A DNA stretch of 64,000 nucleotides, from positions 310,001-374,000 of the forward strand of contig KV918796.1 in the NCBI GenBank assembly GCA_002049455.2. Direction: 5' to 3'. Under the pieces are notes generated by a model. The model did no database searches. It had not been told where the DNA came from and saw only the letters and a program-made list of their open reading frames with translations. Within the stretch, counting starts at the first letter, position 1, and each line of letters opens with the position of its first letter. The translations under genes were made by a program, and so were the position numbers. Source of the DNA: Porphyra umbilicalis (Eukaryota > Rhodophyta > Bangiophyceae > Bangiales > Bangiaceae). Positions 20,389 to 33,800 of this stretch are shown here, in pieces.

Positions 20389-20976
20389 TGTAGCACCACT
20401 GGGATGGGGGTGGTGCTGGGAACCCCCGGCGGGGGCCGGGCGGGCGTGGCCTGCGCGTGGCAAGCAGCGGGGCGGGCGGCACGGCCGCCACGCCCCCGCG
20501 GGTGGCGCCCCGGCGCCGACTGGGCAGCTGTCGGGGGCGCGGGCACCCGGGCCACGCACGAACGGCCACCAGGGCGTCGCTGGACGGGGCGGTTATGTGG
20601 CGCGCGCGCGCCGCCGCGTGGCCACGCCAGAGGCCGCCACGTCAGGCGGTGGCGCCCGGTCCCGATTCCCCCTCGTCTCTACTTACCGCATTGGGGGACT
20701 TGTCTTGCATTGTACTCAGTGGTATTGGTTGGTCGGCGGCGCGGGCCAATTCCCATTAGGGGAATTGGGCCCACGCAACGGTTTCCGCCCTTTTTAGGAC
20801 GAAGGGCGACGACGGTGGGAGGCACCGTCGTCGCCGGCAAGTAAACCGTGCCTTTTGTCTTGTACCTTTGACGGCCCCTCTTCCCGGATCGGGTGATCCT
20901 ATAGGGGGCACGTTCTTGGGACGGCAGCGGTGGGGTACTTCCCTCTTCGGGCCCGTGGCTACGGGGTTGTGCTACA
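20389..20976 (+). repeat. 5' LTR of gypsy copy 1
   Basis: 588 bp, TGTAGCAC...GTGCTACA ends forming an 8-bp terminal inverted repeat. It contains two exact hairpins: CCAATTCCC/GGGAATTGG around an ATTAG loop (20747-20769) and GGCGACGACGGTG (20805-20817) with its complement (20823-20835). It differs from the copy 2 LTRs at roughly ten positions. Confidence 0.93.
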
Positions 20977-20978
20977 TT

Positions 20979-20997
20979 TGGCGCTCCGGGTGAGACC
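20979..20997 (+). other. Primer-binding site of gypsy copy 1
   Basis: TGGCGCTCCGGGTGAGACC lies two bases after the LTR. Its reverse complement ends in GCGCCA, as expected of a tRNA 3' end carrying CCA. The same sequence follows the 5' LTR of copy 2 (35079-35097). I cannot assign the tRNA species. Confidence 0.7.
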
Positions 20998-23900
20998 ATT
21001 GGTCCACGCCCGGTTGCACGACCCCCGGCCCCGATCTCGAGGTTGTACCGGTTCGTTGGAGGATCACCTCACGGTACGCGTCGCGGCCCCCGGGGCCATG
21101 GACCGCGTCGCTTCCTCTTCTTCTTCCTCTTCTGTCGCCGGGGGCGCTCCCCGGGCGGTCGTGAGCGACGGCGACGTCGGCGCGGCCACCGGGGCCCGGA
21201 TGGACGGACGGGGCGGGCTGCCCTCCTTGCCAGACCTCATCGCCCTGGGGCGAGGGGGCCCGGCGGCGTCGACGGCGGGCGGTGGTTCGGTGGCGACGGT
21301 GCACGGCACGTCGCCCTTTGACCCCGACCACTCGCATCCCGCGGCGACCGACCGAGCCGTCGCTTCAGATCAGGGGCTGACGGGGATGGCATCCCGACGG
21401 GGCCCGGGAGGGCCCGCGAACACCCCCCGGGACCTGGCGCGTCGGAGCGGCGTATTCGCCCCGCCGCGGCGCCGGGACGCAGATGCGATCCGTCCTCCCC
21501 CGTCGTCTGCCGCGCGCCGACGGGTGGACGCAGATGCGACGGAGCTGGATACGACGGAGGCGGAGGAGACGTTCTCCGCGTGGGCGGCGGCGCGCACTGA
21601 GCGCCGTCGCGGGGCCTCTCCGCCAACGGACGGCAGCGCAGCCCAGATGGGGACCCGACCGGGACGCCGTGGGCGCTCCGTGCGCGGGTCGCGGCGATCG
21701 GGCGGACGCCGCCCCGAGACGGTCGCCGACACGACAGAGTCGCAGCTGCTCATGACCGAGATGCGACAGGAGCTGGGGGAGCTCCGCCGCCTGCGGGACC
21801 AGATCGTCGAGACGGCCTCCTCGGCAGCTGTGCCCGACGCGCTGCCCGGGCCGACTCGCGTGGCCCCGCGGGCGGGGCCGAGCGCGTCAACCCGGTCGGC
21901 GGCGCCCGCGCCCGGCTGGGCCACGTCCCCGGCGGGCGGCGTCCATGCAGGGGCCCAGTCTTCCGACAGTGGGGCGGATTCGGAAGAGACGGCCGAGCCG
22001 GCGGCGTCGATGGCGGAATTCCGCGAGTCTATCGTGGGCGAGGCGGTCCGGCGCCTGCGGCGCGACCAGCGGTTGGAGCGGGTCACGGACCCCAGGTTTG
22101 TGCCCCTTTTCAAGACGGACTCATACCGCCTGTACGACCGCACGCCCGGGTTCTCGCGCACGCAGCGGGCGCAACAGCGGTATAACCGGCGGGACCTCAA
22201 GGAAATGATGCTCGCGGAGGACCGGCGTTGGGACGCCAAGGATCGCGTGAGCGTCGTCAACTTCCTGCGGAAGCTCAAGAACTCCTGCGACGCCCTCGGC
22301 GTGGCCGAGGGGGCCGCGGTGTACCTGCTTCAGTGGCTGGTCTCCGAGCCCGTCATGGTGGTCATCCGCCGCGTGGTGCCGATGGGCAGCGACACGGCGG
22401 CGGTGGCCGCCCAGCCCAAGTTCAAGCACATCATCCGTGAACTGCTGGAGGAGTACCTCGACGAGGACGTCCTCTCCGACCGCCTCCGCGAGCTGCAGTA
22501 CGCCAAGCAGCACGCGTGGGAGACCGAGGGGCAGTTCGGGGACCGCATCGTGGCGTTGAACGCCGCCCTCGGGGCCCTCTTGGACGGCAAGGAGCTCAAG
22601 GCGGTGCTGGTGCAAGGGGTCTCCGAGTCCCTTCGGGCCGCCGCACGGCAGTACAACACGGCCGGGCGGTCGTTCACGAAATTGAAGGCCTACCTCGATC
22701 GGGAAGGGAAGTCTTCCCGGGCCCTGCACAAGGTGAAGTTGGCACCGAAGCCACCGGCACGGAACCGGCTGTCGTTGACCCCGCGGAGCAAGGCACCCGC
22801 GTCCAAGGCCCTCGGGGGCGCCTCCCAGGCCGATGGCGACGTGGCCACGGTCGATGCGACCGCCACACCTTGGGATTGGCAGGCGGCACAGGCCGCCCTG
22901 GCCGCCCCCGAGGGAGAGAGCTCCGTGGCCTTCGTCGCCGGCACCGGAAGCCCAGCCCCGTCGGGTTGGGGCCCGACCCAGGCTCCCCGAGCGGGGTACC
23001 GCCGCACGACGGAGTTCGCGTCACCGTTGACGCGGGGGCCAGGTCCCGCCGCTTCCGGAGCCGCCGGGTCCCGGCTGGGCGCAGCAGTCCCCTTCCCGGG
23101 ACGCCCCAACGTGGCGTATAGCCATGCCGGGCGGGACCCCGCTCACCCGCGCGGGTACCCCGCTGGTGGCCCTACGCGCCGTCGGGGGGCTTGCGTCGTG
23201 TGCTACGACCAGGGGCACTGGGCGGAGCAGTGCCCCATAATGACCCCGGAGCAGCACGAGCGGGCGCGTAACGCGCGGGAAGCGGTCCGGCGGGCGCGGT
23301 CGACGGGGGCTGCCGGCGCAGCCGCCCTGACGGCGCAGGCGGCCGCCACGGGGGTGCACGTCATCCACGAGGTGGAACGCAACCCGGGGGCCTACGAGAC
23401 CGACGACGGGACGACGACGGAGGAGGAGTGGCGTCAGTTGACCCAAGACGGGTCGGAGGGTGAAGCCGACGAGGCGGCGGGTGCCGCCGATGGCGAGGCC
23501 CAGGGAAACGCCTCAGGGGCAGCCTCTTACGTGGGCTGCCCACCGATGCCGTTCGCCTCAAACCCGCGCGCCGTCCGGCCTACATCACGGCGGCCATGCA
23601 GCGCGCCCTTTGGCGTTGTGGACGGGGCGTCCGGCCATTGCCGGCCTTTCGGCCCCGCATCCTGCCCCGCCCGACCGGTCCCGCAGCGGACAGTGACGCT
23701 GCGACCGTTGGCGTCGAGGGGCCAGCCCCGGTCACCGCGCCACCCGCCAAGCCGGCACCCGCGACCGACGACGCCGAGATCCTGCTCGGGACGCTGCACA
23801 ACTACAAGATCACGGCATCCCTGGGACGCCGGGCGTCCAGCATGATCGCGACCTCCGTGGTCGTCGACACCGGAGCAGGCGCCAGCGTCATCCGACCGGA

Positions 23901-26900
23901 GGTCCTCCCCGACGGATGGGACGCGGCAATCACGCCGCACCCGCCCGGCGCCGGGCTCCGGCTGCGCGACGCAAACGGGAATCAGCTAGTGACCTCGGGA
24001 ACGATTTCCCTGCTTTTCCGGGCGGGAGGTCTGTGCGTGCCATGCACCTTCCATGTGGTCGCCAGCCTCTCCGTCCCCGTCCTGCTGGGATGCGACTTCC
24101 TGGACGCACAGGCCCATGCCATCCTGCCGTCGGACCAAGCGGTGCGGTGGCGGGATAGGACGGCGACCGCGATCGTTCGGGGTCCCAATGACAAGATTGA
24201 CCGCCGTGCCACGGCGTCCCGCGTGCTGCGGCTCGCATACAAGACGCAGTTGGCACCACGGTCGGCGACGATCGCTTGGGTGCGCACCCCGTGGGGTGGC
24301 CTAGGGCAGGTCTTCGGGGCATCCCGGTTGATGACCATGTACCGGGCGACGGTCGCCAACGGGGTCCACGAGATTCTGCCCGACATCGCCTTCCCGGTCG
24401 TGATCTCGAACTTCGGGGACTGCGAGGTAACCCTCCGCCCAAAGACGGCCATTGGCCGAGTCGAGGTGCTCACGACCGGCGTCATCGCCTTGCCCGCGCG
24501 CCCGTCGGCCGACGGGGGAGGTTCGGTGCGGGTCGACGTGCCGGCGCGCGACCCATCCTTCTGTGCCCCCCGCCCGGCCGACGCGGGGGCCGCGGCAGAA
24601 CTTGCCCCGACGGCAGCCGTGGACGGGGCCCTGCTGGTGGCAGAACCCACCACAGGACGGGGCCGCCTTGAGGGGGACCCCCCCGAGGAGGCGCCCGAGC
24701 CTCCGGCACCGAACCCTCCGCGCGTGGCGGATGTCCCGCTGCCCGAGGCCCCGCCGCACCTCCACGAGCGGATCCGGGCGGTGCTCCGCCGGCACGAGGC
24801 GATGTGGTCCGGCCAAGCCCTGGGCGCGATCAAGGCCACGAGGCATCACATCGAGCTCACCCCGGGGGCCAAGCCCGTGCGCGTCCCGCCCCGGCGGGCC
24901 GGGCCCAAGGCGCGAGAGGCGGAGGCTGCGGAAGTCGAACGCCAACTGGCGGCCGACGTGATCGAGCCGACGTCCTCCGAGTGGGGCTTCCCCGTGGTCC
25001 TGGTCCCCAAGAAGGATGGGACACTCCGGTTCTGCGTGGACTACCGCTTGCTGAATGCGGTATCCAAGCGCGACTCCTACCCGCTGCCGCGCATGGATGA
25101 GTGCATCGACAGCCTCGGGGAGGCCAAGGTCTTCTCCACTCTGGACTGCAACGCCGGGTACTGACAAGTCCTGATCGCCGACGGCGACCGGGAGAAGACG
25201 GCCTTCGTCTGCCACAAGGGGGCCTACCACTACAAGCGGATGCCGTTCGGGCTGACGAACGCGCCCGCGACATTCCAGCGGGCGTTAGACATCATCCTGT
25301 CCGGCGTCAAGTGGCAAAGCTGCCTGGTATACCTCGACGACGTCATCGTCTACTCCAAAACGCAGGAGGCGCATGTCCAGCACTTAGACGAGGTCCTGGG
25401 GCTCCTACGGGCCGCGGGGGTCACCCTCAAGCTGCCCAAGTGCCGCTTCTTCCGGACGACGGTGGAGTACCTCGGCCACGAGATCACTCCCGGCCGCCTC
25501 GGCGTGTTGCAGGCCCACACCAAGGCACTCCGGGAGGCGGCGTTCCCAACGACGCGCACTCAGGTGCGGAGCTTCATCGGCATGTGCAATGTCTTCCGAC
25601 GGTTCGTCCCGAACTTCGCACGGATCGCCACCCCCTGACGGACCTCATGGGCTCGACCGCCCCGGTCACGGTGCCGCCACCGACGCCGGAGCAGCTGGTC
25701 GCCTTCGAGGAGCTGAAGCGCCGGCTGACGCAGCCTCCTGTTCTCGCCCTCCCACGCGCCGGTCACAAGTATGTGTTGGACGTAGACGCGTGCGGGACGC
25801 AAGTAGGCGCAGCCCTGCTACAGGAGCAGCAGGAAGGCGGGCTCCGCCCCGTCGCCTACATCAGCCGCGTCCTCGAAGGCGCAGAACGCCACTTCGGTGT
25901 AACCGAGAAGGAGTGCCTCGCCGTCGTGTGGGCCTCCCTCAAGTTGCGAGCCTACCTGGAGGGCGACCGGTTCTTGGTCCGGACGGACCACGACTGCCTC
26001 AGGTGGCTCCTCAACATCGACGGGACGGCACACGGGCGCCTCGCTCGCTGGCGCATGCGCCTTAATGAGCTCGCCTTCGACATCGCGTACAAGCCCGGCC
26101 AAACCCATTGGCTCGCGGACGGGATGTCCCGGCTGGTCACGTCGGGCACCGACCACTCGGCTGACGACACGGACCTCCCCGTCTTCGCCGTGACCCGGGC
26201 AGAGACAGCCCGGGGCCTGGAGACCGCCAACTACGTATCCGGGCCGACCACGCGCGCCATTGATAAGGGCGAGGTGGCCACGGCACAAGGGGAGGATCCC
26301 CTGTGTCGCAAGGTCGTGGAGGCGCTTAACGCTGGTCGGGCTGTGCCGTTCTTCGAGGACAGTGATGGCCTCGTGTGCCGGCGTGCCACTCACGACGGGG
26401 TGGCCCAGATTGTCGTACCGGTGCCCCTGCGGGAGCGTGTTCTGCGGTTGGAACATGAGACCACGTTGGCGGGACACCCGGGGGAGTCCCGAATGTATGC
26501 GGCCATGCGGCGGTATTACTACTGGCCCGGGATGGCGGCGGACGTCGTCCTCCACGTCCGCAACTGCGCAAGCTGTGCCCGCGGCCGCGTCCGGCCGCTT
26601 CGGGCGGCAGCCGCCTTGCAGCTCTTCCCAGCCACGCTGCCCTTCCAGGAAATCGCCACGGACCTGTTCGGGCCGCTGGCCAAGACGGCCGCCGGCAACG
26701 AGTACATCATGGTCATCACTGACCGGTTCTCCAAGCTGGTACGCGCCATCCCGATGGGTCAGATACGCGCGGTGGACTGCGCCTCCGTCCTCCTGGACTA
26801 CTGGATCGGGGCCTACGGTCCCCCTGACCGGGTCCTGTCGGACGGCGGCCCCCAGTTCACCGCGCAGTTTTGGCACCAGGTGTGCAACCTATTGTCCGTC

Positions 26901-27939
26901 GAGGCCAAGGTGACCACACCGTCGCGACCGCAGACGAACGGGCAAGCTGAGCGGTTCAACCGCACGATGGGCCGCATCCTCGACCACTACGTCGCCGAGC
27001 ACCCCACTACGTGGGATCAGCTCCTCCCGGCGCTCACGTTGGCGTACAACACGCAGCCGCATGCGGCGACCAAGGTCGCTCCGTTCGAGCTCGTCAACCC
27101 ACTGGGCGTGGCCAGCTGGTCCATCAAGGACCTGACGCGGAGGAGCCGGTACACGGCGACGGCACAACGGGGCACCCACGCCGAGAAGAAGGAGCAGGCT
27201 GCCTTCCTGACGCGCTTGGTGCGCCTGATCCCGCGGATCCGGGAGGCACTAGCGGCAGCGCAGCAGCGGTACAAGCGCAACCACGATGCACGCATCCGAC
27301 CCCAACCGACTGGGCTGGAGGTCGGCGGGTTCGCCTTCAAACGGCATCATGACTACAAGGGGAGTAAGCTTGGCCACCGGGCCGAAGGCCCCTTTCGCGT
27401 CGTCCGCATCGAGGGGCCCACCGCCGTGCTCGACATCAAAGGCGAGCACCGGCGGGAAAACATTGTGCACCTGGTGCGCGCCCCGTCAGGACCCCCGGCC
27501 GAGCCGGCCCTACACCCCTCATTGGATGCCACGGTCCGGCCCCACGGGCCTAACCCCGATGGGCACACGTATCACATCGACCAGATCCTGGACCATGCCG
27601 ACGGCGAGGACGGCCGCCTCTTGGTCAAGGTGACGTGGACCGGATACGAAGAGGCCACGTGGGAGGACGCCTCCGTCGCACCCCACGAAACCCTGCGGCT
27701 GTACCTGCGCCGCGCGAGCCGCCGGGGCCTCCTCCACACGGCAGCGGACCGGCCCCCGGGCGTGACCGGGGACAATGACGCGGCCGCCGCGACGGGGACC
27801 GCGCCCACGCCCTCGGCCGCGGCGGAGCCCGGGGCCCCGGCGGGCCCCGAGCCGCCGGTCGGACCGCTTGCTTAGCGGACGCGCCCCGGAGTCGGCCCGC
27901 GCCGGGCATGTGCACCCCAGCATCGGCACACGGACGGTA

Positions 27940-29600
27940 CGCACAACGGACGTCCCGCCAGTGGGGCGGTGCCCCGAGGGTGGCACACGCCGGGTGCGTA
28001 CGGGGGGCGTAGCGCCAGTGGGGCGACACCCCGGGGACCACGCTCGACAGGGACTCAGCTAAGGGCGTGTCGCCATTGGGGCGGCGCCCCCACGGCGTCG
28101 TGGCGCCTGTCGTGACGGAGGGCGTCGCGCCACTGGGGCGACGCCTCCACGGCGTCATGGTGCCAGTCGTGCCGGAGGGCGTAGCGCCAGTGGGGCGACA
28201 CCCCGAGGTCGACGCGCGACGGGGACGCGGCGGCGGGCGTATCGCCATTGGGGCGGCGGCCCCGCGGCGTCATGGCACCCGTCGTGACGGAGGGCGTCCA
28301 CCACTGGAACGTCGTCCCGATGGCGACGCGCGACGGGGACGCCGCGGAGGGCGTATCGCCATTGGGGCGGCGGCCCCGCGGCGTCATGGCACCCGTCGTG
28401 ACGGAGGGCGTCCACCACTGAAACGACGTCCCGAAGGCGACGCGCGACGGGGACGCCGCGGAGGGCGTATCGTCATTGGGGCGGCGTCCCCACGGCGTCG
28501 TGGCGCCCGTCGTAACAAAAGGGCGGACCGCCGTTGGGGCGACGCCCCCACGGCGTCGTTGCGCCCGTCGTGACGGAGGGCGTGACGCCCGTGGGGCGAC
28601 ACCCCGAAGTGGACGCGCGACGGGGACGCGGCGGCGGGCGTCACGCCATTGGGACGGCGCCCCTACGGCGGCGTGGCGCCTGTCGTGACGGAGGGCGTAG
28701 CGCCACTGGGGCGACGCCCCGAAGTCGACGCGCGACGGGGACGCGGCGGCGGGCGTAACGCCATTGGGACGGCGCCCCCACGGCGTCGTGGCGCCTGTCG
28801 TGACGAAGGGCGTAGCGCCACTGGGGCGACGCCCCGAAGGCGACGCGCGCCGGGGACGCCGCGGCGGGCGTATCGCCATTGGGGCGGCGCCCCCACGGCG
28901 TCGTGGCGCCCGTCGTAACGAAGGGCGGACCGCCATTTGGGCGGCGCCCCCACGGCGTCGTGGCGCCCGTCGCGGCAAAGGGCGTATCGCTAGTGGGGCG
29001 GCGCCCCCACGGCGTCGTGGCGCTCGTCGCGAAGAACGGCGGAGCGCCAGTGGGGCGGCGCCCCGCAGTCGCCGCGCGACGGGGACGCAACGGAGGGCGT
29101 ATCGCCATTGGGGCGGCGCCCCACGGCGTCGTGGAGCCTCTCGTAACGAAGGGCGGACCGCCGTTGATGCGACGCCCCCACGGCGTCGTTGCGCCCGTCG
29201 TGACGGAGGGCGTGACGCCCGTGGGGCGACGCCCCGAAGTCGACGCGCGACGGGGACGCGGCGGCGGGCGTAACGCCATTGGGACGGCGCCCCCACGGCG
29301 GCGTGGCGCCTGTCGTGACGATGGGCGTAGCGCCACTGGGGCGACGCCCCGAAGTCGACGCGCGACGGGGACGCGGCGGCGGGCGTAACGCCATTGGGAC
29401 GGCGCCCCCACGGCGGCGTGGCGCCTGTCGTGACGAAGGGCGTAGCGCCACTGGGGCGACGCCCCGAAGTGGACGCGCGACGGGGACGCCGCGGCGGGCG
29501 TAACGCCATTGGGACGGCGCCCCCACGGCGTCGTGGCGCCCGTCGAGGCTAAGGGCGTGTCGCCAGTGGGGCGGCGCCCCCGGTTCGACACGCGCCGGGG
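27940..29600. repeat. GC-rich tandem array of about 57 bp, gypsy copy 1
   Basis: About 28 units of 57-58 bp in two alternating types. One has GCCATTGGGGCGGCGCCCCC followed by ACGGCGTCGTGGCGCC; the other has GCCACTGGGGCGACGCCCCG followed by GACGCGCGACGGGGACGC. Each unit carries a GGGGCG/CGCCCC hairpin. Frames are open in nearly every phase because stop codons are absent from the unit. It starts just after the pol stop. Confidence 0.9.
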
Positions 29601-30002
29601 TGCGCCGCGGCGGGCCCCGCCAACGTCCCGCGGCCCCGCGGGCCCAACCGGATTTATTCCCGCAGTGGCGGGCCCCGCCGGCGGTCACTCGGCCCCGCGG
29701 GCCCAACCGGATTTATTCCCTACGGCGCGCCTCGGTGCNACTGGAGGCGTCCAGTGGCGCGGCTTCGGATTCGCGGCAGCGACCTCCGTCGACCTTGCCG
29801 CGGGCCGATGCCAGTCGTGGACGGTTGCGCTACTTTCCACTTGTTTGGGGCCGGCGATGGGGCGCTGTTGCGTTGGGGGGACGGCCGGTTGGGACCGTCG
29901 TGGGGCGCTGTGGCGCCACTGGGGGCGTCCAGTGGCGCAGCCGCGGTTTCCCGGCGATCGCCCGTCTCGATTTGGCTTAAGTCGATTTTGGGCCGTTTGG
30001 CC

Positions 30003-30394
30003 GGGAGCAGCAGGCCTACTGCTCCCGATGGGTACGAGTCGATATTGGTGCCAGTCGATTTCGGTCGATTTTGGCCGGAAGTAGTAGGCCTACTGCTCCC
30101 GACGGGCCCGAATCGATTTTGGTGCAAGTCGAATTTGGTCGATTTTGGCCGGAAGTAGTGGGCCCCGATTTTGACCGGGAGCAGTAGGCCTACTGCTCCC
30201 AGCGAGCAGACTTCGACGGGCCGCCGATGCGCCGGATCGTCTCCGTTCGAGAAGCACCCGGGTGCGCTGTACTCACCTCGACGTCTGCATCACGTCGATG
30301 GTGATTTTGGCAATTTTGGCCGAGGTCGATATTACTTGACCAAAATCGGGTCGACTCGGTGGGAGCAGTAGGCCTACTGCTCCCACCGAGTCGA
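30003..30394. repeat. Cluster of palindromes GGGAGCAGTAGG / CCTACTGCTCCC
   Basis: A 24-bp palindrome formed by these two 12-base halves occurs at 30003-30026 (one mismatch), 30077-30100 (two changes), 30177-30200 (perfect) and 30361-30384 (perfect). The last is nested in a perfect 44-bp palindrome (30351-30394) whose arms continue imperfectly. Between copies the words TCGATTTTGGCCGGAAGTAGT-like and GTCGAT recur. The stretch 29740-30900 otherwise holds no gene that I can support. Confidence 0.85.
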
Positions 30395-30899
30395 CCTGAT
30401 TTCGGCCAAGTCGATGAGATCGACTTGGCCATTTTCTCGATCGCGGATGTTGGCGAAAGATCTCGCACCCTGGCCGTGACGAAGCTTCCATGGCGCGGAC
30501 TGTGGGGCGCTGCGGGAGTGTTGAGGCAGCCCCCCAAGCCCGCGCAGGTAAGTCGGAGTTACCGCGGACTGCCTGGATAATTCCTGGAGTACTTATGCGG
30601 TCATCGGCTTGTCTGGCTGTGCCATTGTCATGCATTACTGTATGTGTGTGATGTAAGTACTTGTACTTGTATATTGAGGGCAGCTCCTTTTGGAGCTGAG
30701 CTCGGGGAGATTCTCGTGGGGTCATCGAGGGGCGTCGCAATTTGTGGGGTGGAGAGAGCATGTACCCTCCAAGGGAGGGAGCACTGCGCTGGCGGGGGAG
30801 TGCGCCGGCAGAACGTGGCGAGAGAGGCACACGGAGGGTTTAAGAGCCTGCTGGCCTCGCGCCTCAGACCGCTCTGGAGTAAAGCTACGCATCCACCAA

Positions 30900-33800
30900 A
30901 CTACCGCTCACTTCACACGTCCCTCGGCCGCGCGTCCACGAGACTCGTCACGCTGGCCGCTGATGGTCGTCCACTCCACCTCCATCTGTTCAACGTACAC
31001 ATCCTCCGCCACGACGCGGTTCCCCTTCTTGTTAGGCTCCACTCCCACAAACGCCTCCGCCTCTTCGTGGAAGCCGCCGCGGACACCATCTACGCCGGTT
31101 TGTCGTGAACGCCCACCAAAGGCCTCGTCCGCCGCGACCTGCTCGTGCTGCCGCCCCCGCCCCCCCCGCCCGCGTCCTCCTTTCACTAATCTCGTGCCGA
31201 CATGGGCCTTGCCCACAGCCAATTCTGCCACGCAAGTGTTGACGTCATCATTCGGGCATTTCCCTCGAGCACCTTCTCTGCCGCCGACATCGACCACCTC
31301 AAGAGCGTCAATGACACTTGCGTCCCCTGCCAGCAGCATGCCTACCTCCCCCGCCGCCCCCACAACGCCCTTCCCAACCCCCCCTGCGCATTCAACCGCA
31401 CCATTGCTATGGACGTCTTCCAACTGTCCCCTGACTTGCCCAGGGTCCTGGATATCACGGACCTCGACGCGGACTGGGGCCAGGGACGCTTTGTTCCCTC
31501 CGTGCGGGGGGGGATCATCTTTGCGACGCTCTACCTCGTGTGGTTTGCCATTTGGGGGCCACCGGAGACCGTCATCACCGACCGCGGATCGGAGAACGAG
31601 AACGACGCCGTCATCAACGCGCTGCATTCCATGGGCGTGCACTGGCGCCCCGTCCCCACGAAGGCTCCCTGGGGGATTGGGCGCAACGAGCGCCACCATG
31701 GTCTGATCCGCGACGTTTTCGTGCGCATCGTGGCGGTGACCCCCGGCCTGGCTCCGAACTTGTCCCTCGCCATGGCCTACAAAGCCAGAAACGATGCTCC
31801 GCGGGTGCACGGGGTCGCGCCCACCACTGCCGTCACAAGGGACCACCCCCGCCTGATTGTGGGCGACAACCACCACGACGACCCGACCACTGCCGTCCGC
31901 GCCGCCTCCATGCAGACGGAGCGCAATACGATGGAGCGTCACTCTGCGGCTGATCGCCTCCGAGGCGCCCTCTTTCATCCCGGCACGTCGTTCCCTTTCG
32001 TCATCGTCGGACAGCAGGTATGGTTTTTCCGCCAGAAACATGGCAAGCTCCGCGGTACCGTAGACTCCGTCAAGGGGAATACGTTTTTCCTCTGTCAGCT
32101 TGGTGAGGGATTCGTGCGAGGAGAAGGTAAGATCTTCTCCTCGCACGAATCCCGCCCCAAGCCGTTCGTCGCCCGCTCCCACCTGCCCCCCGGCTCCCCC
32201 CTGCCCGGCGCCCGCCCCCCTGGGCCCCATCCGCACCCACACGCCGGCCCCGCTCTCCGCCCCCACACTTGCACCCGTCGCCGCCGCCTACTTCATTTAC
32301 CCACCCGACCTCAGCGCGCACCGCCACCCCCGCTGGAATGTTGCCAAGTGTCACGAGATCAACGTCTTCGACTCCTTTGAATGCAAGGCGACCATCCCCG
32401 CCGCCGCCGTCCCGCCCGGCGAGCAGGTCTTCGACTACCTGTGGCGGTGCGACTACAAGCCGGACCGCGGCAATGGCACGCCGCCCACACGCGCCCGATT
32501 TTGCATCGTCAGCGACCGCGAGTGGAACAAGGCCAACGACGTCCCCACGTCGCCCGTCTCATCCCACCGTGCTGTCCGTGCCACCATCGCCGTCGCCTTC
32601 ATCCTCGGCTGGGGCGTCCACACCAAGGACTCCTTGCGGGCCTACCTACAGTCTGAATGTCTCCCAAAGCCGGTGTACGTCAACGCTCCCCCAGAGGCCG
32701 ACGAGCCGCCATCCTCCGTCTGGGCCTTTTCCCGTCCCACGTACGGGAAAGGCAATGCCGGCCGCCACTTACACTTTTTGACACAATCCAAGTTCTTGCC
32801 CATCACAGGCATTGCTCTCAGCTCCGCATTTGACACCGTCTACTGTGTGCCCCGCCGCGGCTCCATATCCTCCTACGTTGACGATACCTCAGCCGCCGCC
32901 GACCCCCCGTTCAAGACCTCCGTGCAAACCATCCTCAAGAACTACAAGACCCACACCCCCGACCTCGGCATCATCATGTTCGCGGGCATCACCGCCACGG
33001 CCGACGCCGACGGCATGCACTGCCGCGGCAGCCCGGACATCGGGGCGCTCCTCCCGCTTGATGGCCCCACCCCCATGACCACCCCCCTCTCCGACCCCGC
33101 CGCCCTGCACTCGCTCACCGCCCAGGTCCTCTGGGTCTGCCGCGTCGCCCGCCCGGACGTGCTGACCAGTGCCACCCACCTCGTTAACTGCAAGGACCCG
33201 ACTTCCTTCGACGCCCTCCGGGCCAACGACACCTTCACCATCCTTACCAACCGCAAAGTGTCCCTTCACTTCCCCCGCCTGGACCTTGCCTCCCTCCGCC
33301 TGTCCGTCTACGCCGACTATTCCGGGTCTACCCTCTCGCCCGTCCACATGCGCCAGGTTGGGTACCTCGTCCTACTCACCAACGACTCCCATCGCTGTTC
33401 GCTCCTCCATTGGGCGTCACATCGCCCGCACCGGGTGTGCCGTGGCTCAACCGCCGGCGAGCTGCTGGCCCTCGCCGACGCCGTCGCCGCCTCCCTGGAC
33501 GTGCGTCAACTGCTGCAGGAGCTCTTCTCCGTCCGGGTCCCCCTCGACGAAAACACAGACTCCGCCACCGCCTACGAGCTCGTGACCTCCTTCAAAGACC
33601 CCGCCGACATGTCGGGCAAGAATGTCCATTATATGCTCCGCCGCGCGCTACTGTCGGGCACCATCTACGAGGTCAACCACGTCCACGGGCACCACAACTC
33701 CGCGGACGCCCTGTCAAAGCCAACCCTTGCGCGCCCGCCACCCAATGCCTCCCTCGCCGACGAGCTCCGCACCGGGCGCCACCACACCGCAGTCGTGGCC

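Larger units (their letters stand above)
20389..29738 (+). mobile_element. Ty3/gypsy chromovirus, copy 1, lacking its 3' end
   Basis: Parts: 5' LTR 20389-20976; primer-binding site 20979-20997; gag about 21100-23500 with a CCHC knuckle (CVVCYDQGHWAEQC, 23192-23232); aspartic protease with DTGAGAS near 23867; reverse transcriptase about 24840-25640 (YLDD block); RNase H about 25700-26200; integrase about 26400-27250 with the HHCC finger; chromodomain about 27560-27720 (TYHIDQIL...VTWTGYEEATWED); tandem array about 27940-29600. Gag and pol occupy overlapping frames, as in many family members that use frameshifting. Homology to copy 2 stops next to the ambiguous base at 29739, and no 3' LTR follows. 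The copy is broken (about two internal breaks besides the missing end). Its sequence is very close to copy 2, so it is young. It sits inside the Harbinger transposase. Confidence 0.93.

Noticed and set aside
28055-29591. Long open frames of 300-480 codons on both strands, Arg/Gly/Pro-rich
   Set aside because: They are the 57-bp array read in different phases; the unit has no stop codons in most frames, so openness is not evidence of a gene.
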